Assembly (NCBI GenBank): GCA_003577275.1
Contig: QEVO01000001.1
Coordinates: forward strand, 806,001 to 870,000
Length of the DNA stretch: 64,000 nucleotides
Source: Pseudomonadota bacterium
GTDB taxonomy: Bacteria; Pseudomonadota; Alphaproteobacteria; Sphingomonadales; Govanellaceae
Direction of reading: 5' to 3'
Below are positions 30,717 through 39,083 of this stretch, piece by piece; position 1 is the stretch's first letter, and each line of letters opens with the position of its first letter. The notes under the pieces are model-generated. The model had not been told where the DNA came from. It saw nothing but the letters and a program-made list of their open reading frames with translations, and searched no databases. The position numbers and the translations under genes were made by a program.

Positions 30717-31001
30717 TTACCGGCAGTCGCGGTCATGGCGATGATGGCGCTTCCAATAGCCGTATGCCGGGCCATGGGGCCGGTGGTGCTGGGCCCAGTG
30801 GCGGCGATGATGGCGGCCATAGCCATCGCGATAGTGGTAGTCGTTGACATAGGCAAACTGGCCATAGGGGTAGAAAACCGCCGATACCGAGGTCGTGGCG
30901 TGGCGGTGGTGACGGTCACGGTCATGGGCCGCAGCGTCTTCAGGCACGGCGAAGAGGGCCAGGGCGGCGGCGCCGAAAGCGGCCAACAGGGTCTGTTTCA
31001 T
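30717..31001 (-). CDS. Histidine-rich small secreted protein
   Basis: A 94-residue protein with a signal peptide (KQTLLAAFGAAALALFAVPEDAAAH). The mature part, about 70 residues, contains fourteen histidines in clusters (RHHRH, RHHRRH, QHHRPH, RHHRH) with many Tyr, Arg and Asp. Such composition suggests periplasmic binding of transition metals, but no family was recognised and this is inference. The start at 31001 has GGAG seven bases upstream; an ATG at 31013 is the alternative. An intrinsic terminator ends its transcript. Confidence 0.68.
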   Translation of the reverse strand: MKQTLLAAFGAAALALFAVPEDAAAHDRDRHHRHATTSVSAVFYPYGQFAYVNDYHYRDGYGRHHRRHWAQHHRPHGPAYGYWKRHHRHDRDCR

Positions 31002-31157
31002 GGTATGCTCCATCAGGTTGCTCGATCAGGGTCACGGTGATTCGTCCTCGATCTGCCCCTCAACCACATGACGGGACCAGATTAAGCTCGTTAACCTGAA
31101 CTTGGTCTGAGAGCGGCGTTCATGCGGGGTTAAAGTTTGCGGGCGTATCGATGGACC

Positions 31158-31625
31158 ATGTGGCGGCTAGGTAAAATCATTGTCCTGGGCTTTATTGCGC
31201 TTGCCGTAACGGCGCCGCCCGCCTTCAGCTACGACCCCCCGCGGGGCGACTCGCGGCGGGAGCGCACGGTGGAGCGCAGCCGTGAGGAAAGGCCTAACTA
31301 CCGGCGCGACGAATTCCAACGCCGCCCGTCGCGACTCTATCCCCACGATGAAGACCGCCGCCGCGCCATGGAGCAGTTCATGGCCCATGATCAGGCGCGC
31401 CGCGCCGTGGAGACAGGCGACATTCGCCCCCTGGGCGATATTCGCCGCAATGTGCAGCGCAAATTCAAAGGCCGCATCGTCGGCGTCGACCTCCAGGAAA
31501 GCGGCCAGCCCCACGGCCCTGCCTATATTTATGACGTGCGGGTGCTGACGCCGCGTGGTGATGTTCTTTCCGTCAAAATGGATGCCGGCACCGGCGAGAT
31601 CGTAGGCGTCAAGGGAAAACGCTGA
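31158..31625 (+). CDS. PepSY-domain periplasmic protein
   Basis: A 155-residue exported protein: a hydrophobic signal (KIIVLGFIALAVTAPPAFS), an Arg/Glu/Asp-rich charged middle, and a C-terminal PepSY domain (KFKGRIVGVDLQESG and VKMDAGTGEIVGVKGKR). PepSY proteins upstream of an OmpR-type regulator and kinase usually act as periplasmic modulators of the kinase. The stop codon TGA overlaps the ATG of the response regulator. No Shine-Dalgarno sequence is obvious; a TTG 21 bases upstream is an alternative start. Confidence 0.75.
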   Translation: MWRLGKIIVLGFIALAVTAPPAFSYDPPRGDSRRERTVERSREERPNYRRDEFQRRPSRLYPHDEDRRRAMEQFMAHDQARRAVETGDIRPLGDIRRNVQRKFKGRIVGVDLQESGQPHGPAYIYDVRVLTPRGDVLSVKMDAGTGEIVGVKGKR

Positions 31626-32302
31626 TGCGCATTCTGGTAGTTGAGGACGAACCCGATTTGCGGCGCCAGCTCAAAGCCGCGCTCACGGACATCGGCTATG
31701 TGGTCGATGAGGCCGCCAACGGCGAAGAAGGTCATTACCTCGGCGAGAATGAAGCCTACGACGCTATCGTGCTCGATATCGGCCTGCCGGTCATGGACGG
31801 CATCAGCGTGCTGGAACGCTGGCGCAAGGCGGACCTGAAGACGCCGGTCCTGATCCTGACCGCCCGCGACCGCTGGAGCGACAAGGTATCAGGTCTGGAC
31901 GCCGGCGCCGACGATTATCTGGTCAAGCCGTTCCGCATGGAGGAATTGCTGGCCCGCGTGCGCGCCCTCATTCGCCGCGCCGCCGGCCTGCCGTCGGCCG
32001 AACTGGCCTGCGGCCCGGTGGTGCTCAACACCCGCAGCGGCAAGGTGACGGTGGATGGCGCGCCCATCAGGCTGACCGCGCAGGAATACCGCCTCTTGGC
32101 CTATCTCATGCACCATCCCGACAAGGTGATATCGCGCAGCGAGCTGACCGAACACATCTACGACCAGGATTTCGACCGCGATTCCAACACCATCGAAGTC
32201 TTCGTCAACCGCATTCGCAAGAAACTGCCGGTGGATATCATCAAGACCGTACGCGGCCTTGGCTATCGAGTGGAAGCGCCGGCCGGGCCGGATGCGGCAT
32301 GA
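31625..32302 (+). CDS. OmpR-family response regulator
   Basis: A 225-residue two-component regulator. The receiver domain has the acidic pair EDE at 7-9, phospho-acceptor Asp51 (IVLDIGLPVMDG), Thr in LTARD and Lys in YLVKPF. A winged-helix DNA-binding domain fills the C-terminal half (LTAQEYRLLAYLM, DSNTIEVFVNRIRKKL, TVRGLGYRVE). This branch resembles PhoP. It overlaps the PepSY gene start-to-stop and the kinase gene by four bases, so the three are co-transcribed. Target genes are unknown. Confidence 0.92.
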   Translation: MRILVVEDEPDLRRQLKAALTDIGYVVDEAANGEEGHYLGENEAYDAIVLDIGLPVMDGISVLERWRKADLKTPVLILTARDRWSDKVSGLDAGADDYLVKPFRMEELLARVRALIRRAAGLPSAELACGPVVLNTRSGKVTVDGAPIRLTAQEYRLLAYLMHHPDKVISRSELTEHIYDQDFDRDSNTIEVFVNRIRKKLPVDIIKTVRGLGYRVEAPAGPDAA

Positions 32303-33672
32303 CCGCTGAGGATAAGTCGTTGCCGTCGCGGCGGGCGCGTTCGCTGGCCAATCGGGTCATTCTGTCGGCCGGGGCATGGCTGGCGCTGGGGTTGATCGCC
32401 GGCGGCCTGATGCTCTCCTACCTGTTTCGCGATGCGGTGGAGCGCTCCTTTGACGCCCGCCTCGACATGCTGATGGATAACCTCATCGGCGCCGCCAACG
32501 AAGGCAGCGAGGGCATGGTGTCGCTCTACCGCTCAATGATGGACCCGCGCTTTGATCGGCCGTATTCGGGCTGGTACTGGCAGATCGGCGCCAAGGGCGA
32601 GGCGCCGTTCCGCTCGCGTTCGTTATGGGACCAGGAGTTGCCCAGCGATTTCTCGAAGAGCTATCCGCGCGAACACTACTTTCACCTGGAAGGACCGGAA
32701 GGCCAGCATTTGCGGGCGATTGCCCGTGATGTCCGCTTGCCCGGCGTCGATCATATGCACCGTTTCATCATCGCCGGCGATACCTCGGAAGTGGAAAACG
32801 ATATCGCCGCGTTTAATACCCGGCTGGTGTGGTGGCTCCTCAGCCTCGGCATTCTCCTGTTGGTGACGATGGCGATCCAGGTCAGATTCGGGTTGCGGCC
32901 ATTAAAGCGCATCGGCGTCGCGCTGGCCGCCATCAGGAATGGCGCCAGTCCGCGCCTGGAGGGCGACTTTCCGCAGGAAATCATGCCCCTGGTGACCGAA
33001 ACCAACGCCCTTCTCGACCATAACGCGGCGGTGGTGGAGCGGGCGCAAAAGCATGTCGGCAATCTCGCCCATGCCTTAAAGACGCCGCTGACCGTGGTGG
33101 CCAACGAGGCGGCATCCGGCGACGGGCCGCTGGCCGAGGTGGTCAGGCGTCAGGCCGACGTCATGCGTCGTCATATCGATCACCATCTGGTGCGGGCGCG
33201 GGCGGCGGGACGGGGCTCGGTGATTGGCAGCCGGGCCGAGGTGTTGCCGGCGGTGCGCGACCTGATGCGCGCCATGGAGCGGATCTACGCCGATCGGCGC
33301 TTGAGCTTCGAGGTCACCGTCGATGGATCCGCCACCGCGGCGTTCAAGGGCGATCGGCAGGATCTCGATGAAATCCTCGGCAATGTGCTCGACAACGCCG
33401 GCAAATGGGCGGCAAGGCGGGTCGTGGCGACCATTGCCGCCGCCGACGGCCGGGTGGCGATCACCATCGACGATGACGGCCCCGGCATCCCGGCCAAGGA
33501 TCGCGATATGGTGTTCGCCCGCGGCGAGCGCATGGACGAATCGGTGCCGGGGAGCGGGCTTGGCCTCGGCATCGTCCGCGACCTGACGGCGTTGTGCGGC
33601 GGCAGCGTCGCCCTTGACACCTCGCCGCTGGGCGGCCTGCGGGTAAAAATCGACCTGCCGAGCGCTTCCTGA
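32299..33672 (+). CDS. Sensor histidine kinase
   Basis: A 457-residue kinase partner of the preceding regulator. Two membrane helices (about 20-42 and 178-195) bracket a periplasmic sensor of about 135 residues rich in Arg, Asp and Tyr. The HisKA region carries the phospho-acceptor His258 (NLAHALKTPL), followed by a HATPase domain with N-box NVLDNAGKWA, G1 DDGPGIP and G2 GSGLGLGI. The kinase is of the PhoQ-like type; the periplasmic sensor and PepSY neighbour suggest sensing of an envelope signal. Confidence 0.9.
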   Translation: MTAEDKSLPSRRARSLANRVILSAGAWLALGLIAGGLMLSYLFRDAVERSFDARLDMLMDNLIGAANEGSEGMVSLYRSMMDPRFDRPYSGWYWQIGAKGEAPFRSRSLWDQELPSDFSKSYPREHYFHLEGPEGQHLRAIARDVRLPGVDHMHRFIIAGDTSEVENDIAAFNTRLVWWLLSLGILLLVTMAIQVRFGLRPLKRIGVALAAIRNGASPRLEGDFPQEIMPLVTETNALLDHNAAVVERAQKHVGNLAHALKTPLTVVANEAASGDGPLAEVVRRQADVMRRHIDHHLVRARAAGRGSVIGSRAEVLPAVRDLMRAMERIYADRRLSFEVTVDGSATAAFKGDRQDLDEILGNVLDNAGKWAARRVVATIAAADGRVAITIDDDGPGIPAKDRDMVFARGERMDESVPGSGLGLGIVRDLTALCGGSVALDTSPLGGLRVKIDLPSAS

Positions 33673-33742
33673 TCATTCATCCGCCGTTCAGTCGCGCCCT
33701 TCTAGACTGCTGATCAATCACGGTCGATCGGAGGGGCCGGTC

Positions 33743-34243
33743 ATGAAAAAAGTCGCCGTTATCGCCATATCTGCGCTTCTCTTAAGCGGCTGTACTCAAT
33801 ATGCCGGCGAGAAGGAGCAGGCGGGTACGTTCCTGGGCGCCGCCACCGGCGCCATCCTGGGGGCCGCCATCGGCTCCAAGACCAAATGCCATCGCCATCA
33901 CTGCCGGTCGTCGACCAGCGGCAACGCCATGGTCATTGGCGCGTTGGCCGGCGGTATTATCGGCAACAGCATCGGCCGCTCCATGGACGAGCGCGATCGC
34001 CGCGCCTGGTCGAACGCCCGCTACGAGGCCCTGGAATATAACCGCTCGGGCGAGCCTTCCTATTGGCACAATCCCGATTCGGGCCATTACGGCGAGGTGA
34101 CGCCGGAGCCTGCTTATGAGCGCGGACCCGGCGAATACTGCCGCGAATACCAACAGACGGTGACCATTGGCGGCAAGACCGAGAAAGCCTACGGCACCGC
34201 TTGCCGCAAACCCGACGGCAGTTGGGAGATCGTCAATGGGTAA
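33743..34243 (+). CDS. Outer-membrane lipoprotein, 17-kDa surface antigen (glycine zipper) family
   Basis: A 166-residue lipoprotein with lipobox LLSGC (Cys17). A glycine-zipper region (GAATGAILGAAIGS and ALAGGIIGNSIGRSMDERDR) spans about residues 32-85, with a His/Cys-rich insertion (CHRHHC) in between. The C-terminus (GTACRKPDGSWEIVNG) matches the rickettsial 17-kDa antigen family. GGAGGGG precedes the ATG. It may be downstream of the two-component operon, 70 bases after the kinase stop, and could be one of its targets. Confidence 0.83.
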   Translation: MKKVAVIAISALLLSGCTQYAGEKEQAGTFLGAATGAILGAAIGSKTKCHRHHCRSSTSGNAMVIGALAGGIIGNSIGRSMDERDRRAWSNARYEALEYNRSGEPSYWHNPDSGHYGEVTPEPAYERGPGEYCREYQQTVTIGGKTEKAYGTACRKPDGSWEIVNG

Positions 34244-34345
34244 TGGAATTTTTGGGGCTGATAGAAATTTTGGAATGCGCGGTTTCGGTTTTTAGTCTCT
34301 CTCCCTCCCCACTCGTGCCCTGTGGCACATCCGAAATCGCCATGG

Positions 34346-34377
34346 CGCCCCGACCGAGTAGCGTAGCGGTCGGGGCG
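34346..34377. terminator. Bidirectional hairpin between convergent genes
   Basis: An 11-bp perfect inverted repeat (CGCCCCGACCG / CGGTCGGGGCG) with a 10-base loop. It lies between the lipoprotein and paaX stops. The following T-run is short (CTATTTTGG) on the plus strand. Confidence 0.65.
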
Positions 34378-34411
34378 TCGCTATTTTGGTGATGTTGTGA
34401 ACTGTCCGTGC

Positions 34412-35335
34412 TCAGCGCAAGCCGCCAAAGCGCTCGAAATAGGCGGCAAGGGCGTCGGGCAACGGGCCATCCGCCGTTTCCACGCAGGATTTTAAATGCC
34501 GTTCGGTCGGCTCGCTCAAAACGCGGTAGAGATCGCACGCCAGTTTACGGGCGGCGCTGCCCTCCCATTCCGGCGATAGCAACGCCGCCGGTAATTGCGG
34601 ATCGCGCAAGGTGATGCGGCGAAATTCATGCATCAACAAGGTGCGGGCCGCGAACGCCTGTTCAGGCGACGGGGTTTCACTTTGCACCGCCTGCCACAGC
34701 GGCGAAAACATGCCGAGGAATCGCCGATAGCTGGCGCCCAAGGTATCAAGATCCCAGCAGCGGCGAACAAAATTGGCGGCGCCGTCGGTGTTGGCGTTGT
34801 CGAGCCGAGCGGTCATTGTCACCGCATGCTTGCTGATACCGAGCTCGCTTAATTTCACCGACAAATCGCTGCCCCGCATGGCGGTGTGGGCAAAGACATA
34901 GGGCGCCGCCATGCCAAAGCTCATCCACGCCATTTCCTGGCGCACCCGTTCGCGCTCCTCTGGCCCGAGCGACGCGCTATCGACGATGACCAGCACCCAG
35001 GTTCCGTCCCAGGCTTCCGGGCTTTCCTCATAAACGCGATGAAACGCCGCCTCGAAACGGCGGGTGCCGCTGGGGGTCAGGCGGTAATAGGAGCGCCGGC
35101 CGACGGGCGTAGCGGCGAGCCAGTCTTCCTTGGCCAGGCGAAAGATGGCGGTGCGCACCAGGCGGGCATTCAGCCCTAGAGGGGCCATCAGATCGATCAG
35201 GCTGCCGATCCAGAAGCTGCCGCCGTGGGGCGCGATGGAATCGCCCAAAACCGAGATGATCAGCGACGGCGCACGCGGGTTGGCGCGCTGCAAAATATCC
35301 GTGATGATGTCCCCGGTCCGCTGGTTATGGGTCAT
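34412..35335 (-). CDS. paaX: PaaX-family transcriptional repressor
   Basis: A 307-residue regulator matching PaaX, the phenylacetyl-CoA-responsive repressor of phenylacetate degradation. It has the N-terminal PaaX helix-turn-helix domain (SLIISVLGDSIAPHGG, RLAKEDWLAATPVGRRSYYRL), a middle domain (WDGTWVLVIVDS) and a C-terminal domain (CWDLDTLGASYRRFLGMF). Its neighbours include paaK, paaJ, paaI, paaG, paaN and paaH, so a paa role is very likely. No canonical PaaX operator was located by eye. Confidence 0.9.
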   Translation of the reverse strand: MTHNQRTGDIITDILQRANPRAPSLIISVLGDSIAPHGGSFWIGSLIDLMAPLGLNARLVRTAIFRLAKEDWLAATPVGRRSYYRLTPSGTRRFEAAFHRVYEESPEAWDGTWVLVIVDSASLGPEERERVRQEMAWMSFGMAAPYVFAHTAMRGSDLSVKLSELGISKHAVTMTARLDNANTDGAANFVRRCWDLDTLGASYRRFLGMFSPLWQAVQSETPSPEQAFAARTLLMHEFRRITLRDPQLPAALLSPEWEGSAARKLACDLYRVLSEPTERHLKSCVETADGPLPDALAAYFERFGGLR

Positions 35336-35466
35336 GCCGATTATAGGCTCCTTGCGGCGATTGGATCGACACCTTAACTGAAAAGAATGTGTCAGGACAA
35401 TGGGCTGTCGGTGGCGAACCGGCGTCGGCCGACGTATAGTAGAAAACGATGAAAGACGGAGGCGGC

Positions 35467-36063
35467 ATGCCTAAGACGGTGGAATTCTGGTTTGAGTTCG
35501 CCAGCACCTATTCCTACCTTGCGGCAGAACATATCGGCGACAGGGCGCGACAGGCGGGGGTTGAGGTGGCATGGCGGCCGTTTTTGCTGGGCCCCATTTT
35601 CGCCGCCCAAGGATGGCGCGATTCGCCGTTCAACATTTATCCCGCCAAGGGGCGTTACATGTGGCGCGACATGGAGCGCCTGTGCGCTCAATTCGGTTTG
35701 CCGTTTCGCAAGCCGTCGGCGTTTCCGCGCCAGGGCCTGACAGCGGCGCGGTTGACGTTGGTGGGCTTGGCGGAAGGTTGGGGACCAGCGTTTACGCAGG
35801 CAGTCTATCGCGCCAACTTCGCCGAAGACCTTGATATCGGCAACGCCGAGGTGCTCTCCTCGATCTTGGCCGACCTTGGCGTTCAGGCCGGCGCGGCCAT
35901 GGATAAAGCAACCTCGCCCACCATCAAGGAAAGCTTGAAGGCGCAGACCGAGCGCGCCATGGCGCTCGGCGTCTTCGGTGCGCCGAGTTTCATTGTCGGT
36001 CAAGAATTATTCTGGGGCCATGATCGCCTGGACCACGCGCTCGCTTGGGCGCAAACGCATTAG
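35467..36063 (+). CDS. 2-hydroxychromene-2-carboxylate isomerase / DsbA-family protein
   Basis: A 198-residue thioredoxin-fold protein of the glutathione-dependent HCCA isomerase group. The N-terminal FWFEFASTYSYLAAEHI and the C-terminal ALGVFGAPSFIVGQELFWG are diagnostic. These proteins are used in aromatic catabolism (naphthalene pathway isomerase) or have unknown relatives. The product here is adjacent to paa genes, so an aromatic-ring-derived substrate is plausible but not shown. The start at 35467 has GGAGG upstream; an ATG 18 bases earlier is possible. Its stop shares bases with the convergent paaK stop. Confidence 0.82.
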   Translation: MPKTVEFWFEFASTYSYLAAEHIGDRARQAGVEVAWRPFLLGPIFAAQGWRDSPFNIYPAKGRYMWRDMERLCAQFGLPFRKPSAFPRQGLTAARLTLVGLAEGWGPAFTQAVYRANFAEDLDIGNAEVLSSILADLGVQAGAAMDKATSPTIKESLKAQTERAMALGVFGAPSFIVGQELFWGHDRLDHALAWAQTH

Positions 36064-37352
36064 AGCCGCGTGTCGATCACCCGCTTGGCCTTGCCTTCGG
36101 ATCGCTTGATGGCTTCCGGCAGCAGCACATCGACGCTGGTGCTCACGCCGATCAGCGACTTGATGTCATGCTGTAATTGTTTGGCCGCCGCCTGCCGCGT
36201 GGCGTCATCGCTCGTCTCGGGCCGCGCTTCGGTGCGCACCGCCAGCATATCCATGTGCCCATCGCGGCTGACCACCAACTCGTAGTGCGGCGCGAGCCGC
36301 GCGTCTTTCAAGATCAATTCCTCGATCTGGGTCGGGAACACGTTGACGCCGCGAATGATCAGCATGTCGTCGGAACGGCCGACGATCTTGTCCATGCGCC
36401 GCATGGTGCGCGCCGTGCCGGGTAGCAGGCGGGTCAGGTCGCGGGTGCGGTAGCGAATGACCGGCATGCCGACCTTGGTGAGCGAGGTAAACACCAATTC
36501 GCCGCTCTCGCCATCCGCCAGCGGCTGTCCGGTCGCTGGATTGACGATCTCGGGATAGAAGTGATCTTCCCAGATGTGCGGACCGTCCTTGGTGTCGATG
36601 CACTCGCAGGCGACGCCCGGCCCCATGACTTCCGACAGACCGTAGACGTCGATGGCGTCGATGCCGAACGTTTCCTCGATCTCCAGGCGCATGGCGTGGG
36701 TCCAGGGCTCGGCGCCGAACATGCCGAGTTTCAGCGTGCAGGATTTGGGGTCGATGTTCTGCCGCCGGAATTCATCCGCCAAGTGCAGCATGTAGGATGG
36801 CGTGCAGAGAATAATGGTGGGCTTGAAATCCTGAATGATCTGCACCTGTTTCTCGGTCTGGCCGCCCGACATCGGGATCACCGTGCAGCCCAATCGCTCC
36901 GCGCCGTAATGCGCGCCAAGCCCGCCGGTGAACAGGCCATAGCCATAGCTGACGAGCGCGATATCGTGCGCCGAACCGCCCGCTCCGCGAATGGAGCGCG
37001 CCATCACGTTTGACCAGGTAACGATGTCCTCGCGGGTATAACCAACCACCGTGGGTTTGCCGGTGGTGCCGCTGGAGGCATGAATGCGGACGATCTTTTC
37101 CATCGGTACGGCGAACATGCCGTAAGGGTAATTGAGCCGCAGATCCTCCTTGGAGGTGGTGGGAAATTTGGCCAGATCGGACAGCTCCTGCAAATCTTCC
37201 GGGCGAACGCCGATGGCGTCGCACTTCTTTTTGTAATGCGCGACGTTGTCATAGGCATGTTTGACGGACCATTTCATGCGCTCAAGCTGAAGCGCGGCCA
37301 GCTCGTCCCGGCTGGCGGTTTCAATGGGATCAAACGGTGTCGAACGTCGCAT
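36060..37352 (-). CDS. paaK: Phenylacetate--CoA ligase PaaK
   Basis: PaaK activates phenylacetate to phenylacetyl-CoA using ATP, the first step of the aerobic pathway. The 430-residue product has the AMP-binding motif HASSGTTGKPTVVGYT, the aromatic pocket segment YGYGLFTGGLGAHYGAE, the core IRYRTRDLTRLLPG and the hinge GRSDDMLIIRGVNVFPTQIE. The length is that of PaaK. It ends within four bases of the convergent isomerase gene. paaJ, paaI and paaG lie upstream on the same strand. Confidence 0.96.
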   Translation of the reverse strand: MRRSTPFDPIETASRDELAALQLERMKWSVKHAYDNVAHYKKKCDAIGVRPEDLQELSDLAKFPTTSKEDLRLNYPYGMFAVPMEKIVRIHASSGTTGKPTVVGYTREDIVTWSNVMARSIRGAGGSAHDIALVSYGYGLFTGGLGAHYGAERLGCTVIPMSGGQTEKQVQIIQDFKPTIILCTPSYMLHLADEFRRQNIDPKSCTLKLGMFGAEPWTHAMRLEIEETFGIDAIDVYGLSEVMGPGVACECIDTKDGPHIWEDHFYPEIVNPATGQPLADGESGELVFTSLTKVGMPVIRYRTRDLTRLLPGTARTMRRMDKIVGRSDDMLIIRGVNVFPTQIEELILKDARLAPHYELVVSRDGHMDMLAVRTEARPETSDDATRQAAAKQLQHDIKSLIGVSTSVDVLLPEAIKRSEGKAKRVIDTRL

Positions 37353-37377
37353 GGTTTCAGTCTCCCCAATAAATTTG

Positions 37378-38601
37378 TCAGACTCTTTCTATGATCATAG
37401 CGATGCCCTGGCCGACGCCGATGCACATGGTGCACAGGGCATAGCGTTCCTTGCGTTCCTGCAGTTCATAAGCCGCGCTCATGACGAGCCGCGCGCCGCT
37501 CATGCCCAAGGGATGACCCAGCGCGATGGCGCCACCGTTGGGATTGACGTGGTCTGCGTCATCGGCTAGCCCAAGCTCGCGCATCACCGCCAGTCCTTGC
37601 GCGGCGAACGCCTCATTCAATTCGATCACCGCCATATCGCCAAGCTTCAGGCCGGCCAGCGCCAACACCTTGCGGCTGGCGGGGGCGGGGCCTATTCCCA
37701 TGATGCGCGGGGCCACGCCGGCGGTAGCCATGGCGACGACGCGGGCCATGGGGGTGAGATTATGAGCCTTCGCGCCGGCTTCGCTGGCGACGATCAACGC
37801 CGCCGCGCCATCGTTGACACCCGAGGCGTTGCCGGCGGTCACCGTGCCGTTCTGGCGGAACGGCGTACCGAGCTTGGTGAGCCCTTCCAGCGTGGTGTCG
37901 GCGCGCGGGTGTTCGTCTTTCGCCACCGCCACGGGATCGCCCTTGCGCTGGGGAATTTTCACTGGCGTAATTTCGCGGTCAAAGCGGCCGCGCGCCTGCG
38001 CCGCCACCGCGCGTTGCTGGCTTCTGAGCGCGAAAGCATCCTGATCGGCGCGCGAGATGTGGAAATCCTTGGCGACGTTTTCCGCCGTTTCCGGCATGGA
38101 ATCGATGCCGTATTGTTTTTGCATCAGCTTATTGACGAAACGCCAGCCGATGGTGGTGTCGTAAATCTCCGCGGCGCGGGAAAAGGCGCTGTCGGCCTTG
38201 CCCATGACGAAGGGGGCGCGGGTCATGCTTTCAACGCCGCCGGCGATCATCAGATTGGCCTCGCCGGCCTTGATGGCGCGCGCGGCATAGCCTACCGCGT
38301 CCATGCCGGAACCGCACAGGCGATTAACGGTGACGCCGGGAACCGATACCGGCAAGCCGGCCAGGAGCAGCGCCATGCGCGCCACGTTGCGATTATCCTC
38401 GCCCGCCTGGTTGGCGCAGCCCATCACCACGTCGTCGATGGCGGCAGGATCAAGGTTGGGGTTGCGCTCCAGCACCGCTTTCATGGGAATGGCGGCCAGG
38501 TCGTCGGGGCGCACGGACGCCAGAACGCCGCCGTAGCGGCCGATGGGGGTGCGTTGCGCATCGCAGATGAAAGCGTCGGACATATTGGACATGGGGGACA
38601 T
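37378..38601 (-). CDS. paaJ: 3-oxoadipyl-CoA / 3-oxo-5,6-dehydrosuberyl-CoA thiolase PaaJ
   Basis: A 407-residue thiolase that cleaves the terminal acetyl unit from the C8 and C6 intermediates of phenylacetate breakdown. The nucleophilic Cys96 lies in VNRLCGSGMDAVGYAAR; GGAIALGHPLGMSGAR holds the active His; Cys393 is in CTMCIGVGQG. The N-terminus (FICDAQRTPIGRYGGVLASV) is typical of PaaJ/PcaF. The ATG at 38601 has AGGAG upstream; two further in-frame ATGs follow. Whether the protein also serves beta-ketoadipate cannot be told. Confidence 0.93.
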   Translation of the reverse strand: MSPMSNMSDAFICDAQRTPIGRYGGVLASVRPDDLAAIPMKAVLERNPNLDPAAIDDVVMGCANQAGEDNRNVARMALLLAGLPVSVPGVTVNRLCGSGMDAVGYAARAIKAGEANLMIAGGVESMTRAPFVMGKADSAFSRAAEIYDTTIGWRFVNKLMQKQYGIDSMPETAENVAKDFHISRADQDAFALRSQQRAVAAQARGRFDREITPVKIPQRKGDPVAVAKDEHPRADTTLEGLTKLGTPFRQNGTVTAGNASGVNDGAAALIVASEAGAKAHNLTPMARVVAMATAGVAPRIMGIGPAPASRKVLALAGLKLGDMAVIELNEAFAAQGLAVMRELGLADDADHVNPNGGAIALGHPLGMSGARLVMSAAYELQERKERYALCTMCIGVGQGIAMIIERV

Positions 38602-38614
38602 GGGGGCGAAACTC

Positions 38615-39055
38615 CTAAAGCACGTTTTTTTTCAGCGACGCGGCGCGGCCGCGAAAGGTGGCGATCACGGCGCCGTTCTGGTTGGTGACGACCGCGTCAA
38701 AGACTTTCTGGCGGCCGCTGCTGGCGCTTTCCCGCGCGATTGCCGTCAGCGTGTCGCCTTTATGCGCCGGCGCCAGATAGTCGATGACGCAGCCGGACGC
38801 CACCATCGCCACGTCTTGCGCGTTGCAGGCGTATGCGAAGGCGCTATCGGCCAAGGTATAGGTCATGCCGCCATGGCAGATGTCATGGCCATTGACCATG
38901 TAGGGCTCCACCACCATGGTCAGGATCGCATAGTCAGGTCCAACTTCCTGCACCTTTATGCCCAGGTGTTGGGTGGCGTAATCGCGTTCGTACATAACAT
39001 CCGTAACTTTGCGGGCAAGCGCATAAGCATCGCGCCCCGACACTTCGTTGGCCAC
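38615..39055 (-). CDS. paaI: Hydroxyphenylacetyl-CoA thioesterase PaaI
   Basis: PaaI hydrolyses aryl-CoA esters that would otherwise trap CoA when the pathway stalls. The 146-residue hot-dog-fold product has the catalytic segment GHDICHGGMTYTLADSAFAYACN and DYLAPAHKGDTL, as in PaaI. It sits 13 bases upstream of the paaJ start, in the paaG-paaI-paaJ-paaK order on the minus strand. Confidence 0.92.
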   Translation of the reverse strand: MANEVSGRDAYALARKVTDVMYERDYATQHLGIKVQEVGPDYAILTMVVEPYMVNGHDICHGGMTYTLADSAFAYACNAQDVAMVASGCVIDYLAPAHKGDTLTAIARESASSGRQKVFDAVVTNQNGAVIATFRGRAASLKKNVL

Positions 39056-39083
39056 GTTGATCTTCCTTCCATCTTAATCTCTG

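Noticed and set aside
31077..31140. Possible CtrA box TTAA-N5-TTAA before the PepSY gene
   Set aside because: Spacing is five, not the seven bases of the CtrA consensus.
37597..38688. Plus-strand frame of 363 codons over paaJ
   Set aside because: Composition (His, Arg, Gly, Ala rich) is that of antisense GC-rich DNA; paaJ is certain.
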